A stretch of 64,000 nt of DNA from contig NC_049983.1 of the NCBI RefSeq assembly GCF_000003815.2, forward strand, positions 25,535,089 through 25,599,088. The letters run 5' to 3'. The notes beneath the pieces are model-generated. The model made no database searches, was not told the DNA's origin, and saw only the letters and a list, made by a program, of their open reading frames with translations. Every line of letters starts with the position of its first letter. The stretch's first letter is position 1. Shown here in pieces: positions 58,201 to 64,000 of this stretch. The translations under genes were made by a program, and so were the position numbers. The stretch is from Branchiostoma floridae. Lineage: Eukaryota > Chordata > Leptocardii > Amphioxiformes > Branchiostomatidae.

Positions 58201-58353
58201 TCTTCTCAATTCATATATGAGAATGACAAGGACGAAGCAGCGATTGAAGCCTCATCAGTTATTTACAATGATAGCAGTAAACAGGCAAATTCTGCAGATG
58301 CTCATGTCATCTATGGAAATGACGATGGGAGACCAGCAGATGATGTTCCTTAA
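55231..58353 (+). CDS. LRRIG-G: LRR-Ig-linker-Ig transmembrane receptor with YxN tail (1040 aa)
   Basis: The longest and best-kept copy. Rough residues: signal peptide 1-18 (short leader without GPGWSWW); LRRNT 25-48; 11 LRRs 51-313; LRRCT 322-371; Ig1 374-466; linker 471-580 with two 49-residue tandem units starting at 471 and 520; Ig2 586-684 with both cysteines (C613, C666); transmembrane 714-739; tail 740-1040. YxN tyrosines are at 795, 868, 875, 943, 959, 996 and 1028. The IY motifs at 927, 943, 959 and again at 996, 1012, 1028 are spaced exactly 16 residues. The tail is mosaic: residues about 860-897 resemble the A/C/D group, the rest resembles B/E. The start follows TCCTTACAG/GTAAA. 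Ligand unknown; SH2 docking is inferred. Confidence 0.92.
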   Translation: MSHTVKKLLLLLLIILKETGPTTPCSSICSTYCYCSARGLSNVPQDLPTSITSLNLARNAITSIYSSDLSRYKGLTTLMVFRNQISIVQPGAFSKFVHLERLHLNCNQLTSIKSTFSNIPKLKELYLSHNHISSVPPGAFSNLPRLESLSLTENDLANIQPGVFSNLPKLERLYLSRNNLTKIHPDTFSNLPQLLALHLNSNRITNIDSDMFSKIPTLQRLEFDYNQITGIRSGTFSSVPKLRLLMIAYNQITNISPGAFSHRHQLQWLDLKYNHITEIQPGTLSNLARLYNSYLNSNQMTTIQPGTFQNLPKHARHIGLRDNPWQCDCRMIPFRKWMTKWHLFESEVICEEPGKFRGQKLQDIEPGNLICEKPKIVSFQRSKGDAPLCAMALHLICNASGIPEPDITVTLPSGQNATVRSDGRVTVNKNGSIIVRDLTKKDSGSYLCIAANHVASSVAALFVEISCTIQTSVISKTSESALGGKTSPVVTGSAIAPTSPTGSAPSTFSADGKLPSDISTSVISKTSESALGGKTIPVVTGSVIAPTSPAGSAPSTFSVANKMPSDTSTTSQLGTANRSVDINPVLSEDPITLRFRRIKNNTLVWGVTLRLACGGIPSSNITVILPSGLNTSVDESSGRVTVEVNGTTFTITITDVNVTDAGLYSCIAVRPNGSSSATVTVVIRDNGPSSVTPETYSSTSSPPGQTESNAGPVVVYLLVAFGTLAAILIIFGVVIIMFLRRAQNPPLVSVSAATFDSMNTMTTSDKDSSKEQTGRSPTPGNTHCPEGSNEQCNEYENSEEACKHILNINDNEEQTGTVVQAYKVAGSLSEEHECPKAGNQIESVGAPHAVMVHKPFTYENSDEETVLGAEDEHVYVNGDDEKIAADASQAINQYGCEEVVPTHELNRMVGGEAETDVSTCVSSQLIYGKDSDEAMNTVSPAIYKNNTKQCESGVSHIIYGNDNEGNDTVVSTPSLVNHESGNEAEAVAYASSQFIYENDKDEAAIEASSVIYNDSSKQANSADAHVIYGNDDGRPADDVP
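56641..56934 (+). repeat. 147-bp tandem duplication encoding the G linker
   Basis: Two in-frame 49-codon units (56641-56787 and 56788-56934) starting TSVISKTSESALGGK and carrying VVTGS, APTSP and SAPSTFS blocks. B and F have one unit, E has two diverged units. Confidence 0.85.
57610..58347 (+). repeat. Tyrosine-repeat coding array in the G tail
   Basis: Encodes IY/VY motifs with exact 16-residue spacing in two triplets, with the pattern hIYxN(D/N) followed by an acidic or polar run and a small-residue stretch. Equivalent arrays exist in every copy that reaches the tail. Confidence 0.8.
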
Positions 58354-58365
58354 TTTTCCTTGAAA

Positions 58366-58371
58366 AATAAA
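58366..58371 (+). terminator. Poly(A) signal AATAAA of gene G
   Basis: AATAAA 13 bases after the TAA, followed by CTTTGTTGTCC. Same context as in B. Confidence 0.6.
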
Positions 58372-61183
58372 GATACCTAGTATCTACAGAAGTCAGCTTT
58401 GTTGTCCGGAAAGTGTATAATTTTGCTAATACTTTCATGTAAATATAAGAAATTGTCAAAATAGATTGAAAGACATCTAGTATCTTTTAAAGTCAGGTTT
58501 ATTGTCGGAAAAGTGTACATATTTTACAACTTTGTCAAGATTCCAATGTAAACACAAGAAACATTTTACTTGGGAAAAACGTCTTTGTACATCGACGTTT
58601 TTTTCAGAATGTCCAAGGTAAGAAAAAGGATGATAAATATTTTTAAACTTTCTACGTAAGATTGATTTATAATGACATGAAAGGCTGAATTATATATTAT
58701 GTATTGTACAAATCTAGAGCTAAAGAGTTCTATTTGTTTATTGCTAAGGCCATGTTGATTTGATTATATGGATTACGTCCACGCGCGCATCAATTGTCTG
58801 CCTCTTCCAAAGAACATAGTTTTTAAGCAAACAGTATATCGTACATAGCAGCTGCAATATGAGCAAATATATGCCGTAGATTGCACAAAAATATCAGAAA
58901 AGGTATACGTATATCTATGTCTATTTTAAGATTAAGGAATAAGTGTGAAAGCACTAAAATGAAGAATGTATTGTTCGTTATACCATATTTCTTGCATTCA
59001 GTCATTTGTGAAAACTCTCCTGACCACTTAGATTTCATAATGAATGCATTTTTGTTGGCAAAAAACAACCTTTTTTTGTTCGCAGGCTCACATCAATGTG
59101 GGGGTTCCAAGAGGATTTCATCCATATAATCAAATCAACGTGGCCTAATTTGCACAAGAAAGTAATTACAATAGTTGAAAATAGATGAGTGCAAGTGTGG
59201 CCTTACAGCAGCTCGAAAAGCTGATAAGATGACCACCCTTTAACAATTCAATAAATCAAATTAAGTACCATGTACAATTCGTCATATATAAGAAAAATAA
59301 ATGAATGAATGAATGAATGAAGAAAAGAAGGAAAGGAAATTAATAAAATTGTAAATATGTAAGACAAGTATCAAATACTAGTAAAGATAGCCAAATCTGC
59401 TTCAGAATGAAGCAGATGTGAAATAATACCACATGTGAAATAATTCGTTATATTAAAAAAACGAGCAAACAATCCAATAGAAGAAACCATAAGAAGCATC
59501 AATGTCAAAAAAGGAAAATCAACAAAATGTAAAATTTACTTGTATTACGTATCATTTATTACTTGTTTATTTCTTATGTATGTAGACACGTTCATAGGCA
59601 ACGTATTTAATGGTACATATTTTTTTAGACCTTCAAGGAAGTTAAAGTATGCGGATTGGCTTTTTCAATGATTTATGAGAATGTGATGTGTTTCCTTGCC
59701 TATTTCACCTATACCTATACCATAGTATTATCTCACATGTATTTCAAGCATCACTTAGCACCCAATGTAATGGCAAATGGATATTTGTCTGATTTGTCAG
59801 GTGCGACAGTAACTCCTGGTTAGACACATTCATATTGTATGATATTGAATGGCTGTTTATTCTAAGCGCCTTCACCGACAAACATTAGAAATGTGAGCTT
59901 TTCTAATAAACGGCGAAAGCACCATTTTCCTCCATGGCTTCGTTCCTTCGCTTAATGATGTTAACTTTTTCTAGTGAATAATCATTAGAAATTGCCATTG
60001 ATCATGCAAATAAGGTCCTCATCTGCTTATCGAATCGTCTTAGTTGATGATGTTCTCTAACCAAATAGTACAAATTGTTCGAAATGTAAAAATGTTAGCA
60101 AAGAAGGCTATTGTCATGTTTCCTCATACATTATGTACACGTGGCCCTAATTTGCATGATTTATGTCTAATAGTGTTCCTCTTGAGTTAGCTTCGTATTT
60201 CCTCAAGTATAAAATTCCCGTCATTGACCACTATTAAATTATAGTATCTATCATTAATTATTCAAATTAAGTCTTTATTTGCATAACCGATATCTATAGG
60301 CATCCTCTTTCTCAGTCACATATGTGACAAGTTTGAGAGTCCTATCACAGAATATTAACAGGGATAGAACGACAAAATCAAGTGTCCTATCTTCATTTGA
60401 TATTTGCTAGTATTAGATGTGAACAGGTACTATGGATGACCTGTGAAAGTTGATTGGCTGTTACCCTGGGAACAAGACTTTCAGCCAGGGCCGGCAAAGA
60501 ATCTGACAGCAAGGGCAGTTCTTCCCGAGGACCCTAGATAAGCACACTGGTCAGGTGTTTGCCTACCCTCCATGACCTCTCCCCGGATTGCTAATCTTTA
60601 GTTCCTCGGGAAGAGCTACCCAGGCCGCCGAACAGATTCTCTCTTGGCCTGGCTAAAAGTCTGGTTCCCAGAGTAATTGGTAGACAACAAGAGAAAGTCC
60701 CCACTTGTCCACACTCGTGTTAAGAGGCGGTGTCCCTTTGACCCACCCACGCGCATCCGCCGTCATATTCATTTTGAACATAACATCGTAAAATCCGATG
60801 CAAACGGGCCGATTTCGGCACAAACTCGCGCTATAGTTATTATCGAAAATTGATGACACCTCAAGGTCGTCGCGGTCCCAATTTTGGCCAGGTGGTCGTT
60901 ATGAAGAGGTCGCTTAATGCTTACGTCAATAGGTACAATTTTCGGTACAGACAAAAAGCGGTCGTATTGGCCAGGTGGTCGCTATGAAGAGGTGGTCGCT
61001 TGGTCAGGTTTTACAGTATTTACCTACGAAAATCATCACCATCTGTTAACACGTTCTTGTGTTATTCTCCACTAAACTTTAAAAAAATCATTATCCATTC
61101 TACCCAAACTACATTCTATGAGAGCGAAGCAATCAATGCGCAGAGGGCTGTTTTTGTTGTTGTTTTAAAAATATAAAGAACTT
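58372..61183 (+). other. 3' flank of G and spacer before H
   Basis: Near-copy of the B 3' flank (10109-12180) up to about 60450, then a diverged copy of the GGGAACC repeat (60470-60680), then about 350 bp around 60690-61015 with AGGTGGTCGCTATGAAGAGG-type repeats and no match elsewhere that I noticed. No gene. Confidence 0.5.
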
Positions 61184-61375
61184 GATTAGCCACGTCGCCA
61201 AGTCACACTGCGCATGCCCCAAGTGACGTCAGCTCAGAACCCAGACGCTAATGAGGCGGGCCAGGCGAGTCTGACCGCACCCACGGCAGCAGCTCGAGTC
61301 AGACGGTCTGATTTTCCATCCAACAAAACCTGCTGACCTGTCCGGGACACATCTACCGGAGAAACGGGTTGGTGT
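61184..61375 (+). promoter_or_regulatory. CRE promoter module, copy 10 (H side)
   Basis: TGCGCATGC, CRE at 61224-61231, GC box GGCGGGCC, GAGTCAGACGGTCTGA, GGGTTGGTGT, then ATTGGGCTACATTTAC, where the TATA-like run is changed. Confidence 0.55.
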
Positions 61376-62626
61376 GACTTTTGGTTCTAATTGGGCTACA
61401 TTTACACTAAACTTACAACTTGTATAGTAAGAAAAGATATGGAGCAGCTGACATGGAGCAGGCCGACAACAGCTATCAACATAACGGCATCAAACGATAA
61501 GTATTATTGAAGGGGGCTATTCTTCTTCTCTTCGTGTTTATAACATTGGTAGGTTGAGTGTCTCTATGGTACAAATATGGTGCATAATGTGGTGGCAGAA
61601 GGGTGTGGAGAATTTCCTAGCTGTTTGATTCGAAGATGTCTGACTAGGCGGTGTCCGGATATTCCAATGTTTGTGTCGAAACAGCCACTCGGAAGAACAC
61701 TACTGGCAAGCGACACAATGTATACTACATAAGGGGCTAAAAATCCGTACTTCCATAAGTCCATTCATAGCTCCAAGTTTCAATGTGTCTTGTCTCTTAA
61801 TCTGAGTTATACCGAAATAGATGACGTGTCAAAAGCAAAATCTACTGTATAACATTTCCAAAAGGCAGATTAGTCTACCAATGGTTCGGCACATGCATGT
61901 GTTAGATCAAGCCGACGTCTGCTTTCAACAAAAGAACAACTACTGATTACTTTTTTTTTCCAACCGAATGTAATTTATAACGACTCTCGCTTTCTTTGAA
62001 ATCTTGTATGGCCACTCCCCCTGTACACATGTGAAACCTTAGTCTGCGTTGATTTGATTATAGGACGGACATCTTCTGGGAACCACAAAATTGATGCGAG
62101 CGAGCGAATAAAAGACGTCACTAACTCATTACATAACCCAGTGGCGTTGGAGTACCAGACACTACTTGCAAATTAAGCTAAAAGCGATCAAATGCATATT
62201 ATGAGCAAATTCTATTATTCCTGGGTTATCCATAATGAGACTCCACTACATGTAACAGATGTAATTCAAAGTAGGAGAAACATAGACGAATTCCAAAACT
62301 ATTGGCCTAGTATGCATGCACAATACGACAATGCCATAATTCCTTTGTGGTGAATGATGACAATTTCATACTTATAACATGTATTCAACGATAAGATAGT
62401 TAAAGATGGCCATGGTGTGTATACATATTTTCTTGCGGGAAGCAAAATGTGGTTTCAGTCGAACATTACTTAACATGTTGAATCTTTTTTTTCTCAGAAA
62501 GGATGTACAAGAAGCTAAACAAATGACTGCTTCTTTTCATCATTTTACAGGAAATTGAAACGAGTGTTGGCTGTAGCAGCAATTATTGATCACACTGTAC
62601 AATGATTCTCTCTCCTTACAGGTAAA
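61376..62626 (+). other. 5' flank of H
   Basis: Closest to the B flank, with the same short distance to the ATG. The TATA-like position reads TATAACA (61848-61854). The 80-bp repeat lies inverted at about 62040-62105. Ends with the acceptor TCCTTACAG/GTAAAATG. Confidence 0.55.
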
Positions 62627-63019
62627 ATGTCTTACATGGTACAGAAACTACTGGTTCTTTTGCTGGTTTGTTCCGGTTGGTCCTGGTGGTTACAGAAGGA
62701 AACTGGACCAACTGCGACCTGCTGGAGCAGCTGTTCATCAGACTGTGACCGCAGCGGCAGAGGTCTCAGCAGTGTTCCTCAGGATCTACCCACAAGTATC
62801 ACAAAACTTAACTTAGCGCGCAATGCCATCACAAGCCTATCTTCGTCTGACATCTCCAGGTACAAGTGTTTAAAAATACTTCAAATATTCGATAATCAGA
62901 TATCTATTGTGCAGCCTGGTGCATTTTCAAATCTTATTCACCTGGAACATTTAAGCCTTAGTTACAACCAACTGACAAGCATTCAGCCCGGTGTAATCTC
63001 AAATCTACCTAAGCTGAAA
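62627..63019 (+). pseudogene. LRRIG-H: 5' fragment of an LRRIG gene, truncated
   Basis: About 131 codons: signal peptide (MSYMVQKLLVLLLVCSGWSW), LRRNT with three cysteines (CWSSCSSDCDRS), three full LRRs and the start of a fourth (LPKLK). Homology stops at about 63019, where GC-rich unrelated sequence begins; the open frame runs on to 63139 through repeat DNA. No remaining LRR, Ig or membrane part is seen before the window ends. It belongs with B and F. It may resume beyond a long insertion outside the window, or be a true fragment. Confidence 0.85.
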
Positions 63020-63040
63020 GCGGCAGATGTTCCATGTACC

Positions 63041-63142
63041 ACATCACGAAATCGCCGCGAAATGCAGCTAGCCGTGCGGTGTCGTTGCGACACACTCGCC
63101 GTAGCCGTGTCAGGCATTTCGCCGTCTGAGATTTCGTGATGT
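63041..63142. mobile_element. 102-bp element with perfect 12-bp inverted ends
   Basis: ACATCACGAAAT at 63041-63052 and ATTTCGTGATGT at 63131-63142, with inner CGCGAAATGC and GCATTTCGCC also complementary. CCATGTA occurs just outside both ends (63032-63038 and 63144-63150). A decayed second copy follows at about 63152-63265. GC-rich compared with its surroundings. Confidence 0.65.
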
Positions 63143-63320
63143 CCCATGTAAGACATCACAAATTCAACCCGAAATGCAACTTACCGCGCGGGTTCGTTGC
63201 AACGCCTTCGCCGAGTCAGGCAATCCGCCGTGACCGTGTCGGGATCGCGAATGACATCACGTATTAAATCAACGCAAAATGCATCTAGCCCCGCGGGCCC
63301 GTTTCAACACCAAAAACATA

Positions 63321-64000
63321 GGAAGCGGACCATGATCCAAGTTTCGCATGTAGGCAGTGTAGTTTTGTAGAAATCCTACACATTTCTACAATGGTTCCTG
63401 TAGACATTTGTAGTGATGTAGATATCCTACACATTTCTACACTTGTCACTGTAGACATTTGTAGAGAGGGACACAGGAAGCGGACCATCCAAGTTTTACA
63501 TGTAGGCAGTGTAGTTTTGTAGAAATTCTACACATTTCTACAATGGTTCTTGTAGATATTTGTAGTGATGTAGAAATCCTACACATTTCTACACTTGTCA
63601 CTGTAGATATTTGTAGAGAGGGCCACAGGGAGCGGACCATCCAAGTTTTACATGTAGGCAGTGTAGTTTTGTAGAAATTCTACACATTTCTACAATGGTT
63701 CCTGTAGACGTTTGTAGTGATGTAGAAATCCTACATAATCCTACAGTCGTCACTGTAGACATTTGTAGAGAGGGACATAGGAAGCGGACCATCCAAGTTT
63801 TACATGTAGGCAGTGTAGTTTTGTAGAAATTCTACACATTTCTACAATGGTTCTTGTAGACATTTGTAGTGATGTAGAAATCCTACACAATTCTACAGTC
63901 GTCGCTTACATATTTGTAGAGAGGGACATACGAAGCGGACCATCCAAGTTTTACATGTAAGCAGTGTAGTTTTGTAGAAATTCTACACATTTCTACAATG
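63321..64000. repeat. Satellite-like tandem repeat, about 152-bp unit
   Basis: The start GGAAGCGGAC or a variant recurs at 63321, 63476, 63628, 63780 and 63931, giving periods of 155, 152, 152 and 151. The unit is built from TGTAG and CTACA words, including the palindrome TGTAGAAATTCTACA. Frames that stay open across it are by-products of the period. It runs off the window. Confidence 0.9.

Noticed and set aside
7120-58353. Somatic assembly of LRR modules as in lamprey VLR genes
   Set aside because: All intact copies already have a full in-frame set of LRRs with LRRNT and LRRCT in one exon; no separate LRR cassette arrays or incomplete acceptor gene were seen.
63285-63792. Series of similar 64-67 codon frames on the minus strand at the right end
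   Set aside because: They are produced by the 152-bp tandem repeat; the protein simply repeats with the DNA period.
1-64000. tRNA, rRNA, CRISPR arrays or bacterial operon features
   Set aside because: None seen; the only regular repeats are the satellite, microsatellites and transposon-related sequences.

Overview
This is animal (eukaryotic) DNA: AT-rich, with long intergenic stretches, splice acceptors, poly(A) signals, 5'-truncated non-LTR retrotransposons, MITEs and satellites, and no bacterial-style operons. It holds a cluster of eight copies of one gene family. Each copy encodes a single-pass receptor with a signal peptide, LRRNT, 9-12 leucine-rich repeats, LRRCT, an Ig domain, a Ser/Thr/Pro-rich linker, a second Ig domain, a transmembrane helix and a Tyr-rich cytoplasmic tail. 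LRR-Ig families are strongly expanded in invertebrate deuterostomes, and amphioxus (Branchiostoma) is my best guess for the host. That is an inference from gene content, not a match to a database.

Layout. I call the genes A to H: A(-) 125-3028, B(+) 7120-10090, C(-) 17027-19993, D(+) 27270-30197, E(-) 38366-41458, F(-) 47059-50103, G(+) 55231-58353, H(+) 62627-63019. A, C, D and G look intact. F is open but has lost its last residues to a stop codon. B has one frameshift after its transmembrane helix, E has two frame breaks, and H is cut off by a repeat insertion. There are three groups: A/C/D (start MAYMLKK or MTYMLKK), B/F/H (start MSYMVQK) and E/G (start MSHTVKK with a shorter leader). The whole coding region lies in one large exon. 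A conserved acceptor (CAG/GTAAA) sits directly before the ATG, so a non-coding upstream exon is implied.

The pair B-C and the pair D-E are reverse-complement copies of each other. They form a palindrome with arms of about 16 kb (roughly 7.1-22.98 kb and 24.39-41.5 kb) around a spacer of about 1.4 kb. Since the arms were copied, arm 1 has gained two truncated retrotransposons, and arm 2 has gained a 2.4-kb element with direct terminal repeats that itself carries a nested 586-bp TIR element. Each insertion can be read against its empty site in the other arm. E-F-G-H extend the cluster with more rearranged copies of the same flanking modules.

How it may work. The ectodomain looks like a recognition receptor. 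The tail carries 5-7 Tyr-x-Asn motifs in the intact genes, including a C-terminal array in which tyrosines recur every 16 residues. pYxN is the known ligand of Grb2-family SH2 domains, so the tail reads like a LAT-type docking scaffold; this is an inference. Upstream of the genes are ten copies of a module of about 190 bp, each with an intact CRE (TGACGTCA), usually with NRF1-like and GC-box sequences. This suggests shared transcriptional control. LRR number, linker repeats, Ig cysteines and tail tyrosines vary between copies, and patches of sequence have been exchanged between subfamilies, as expected for a fast-evolving receptor array.
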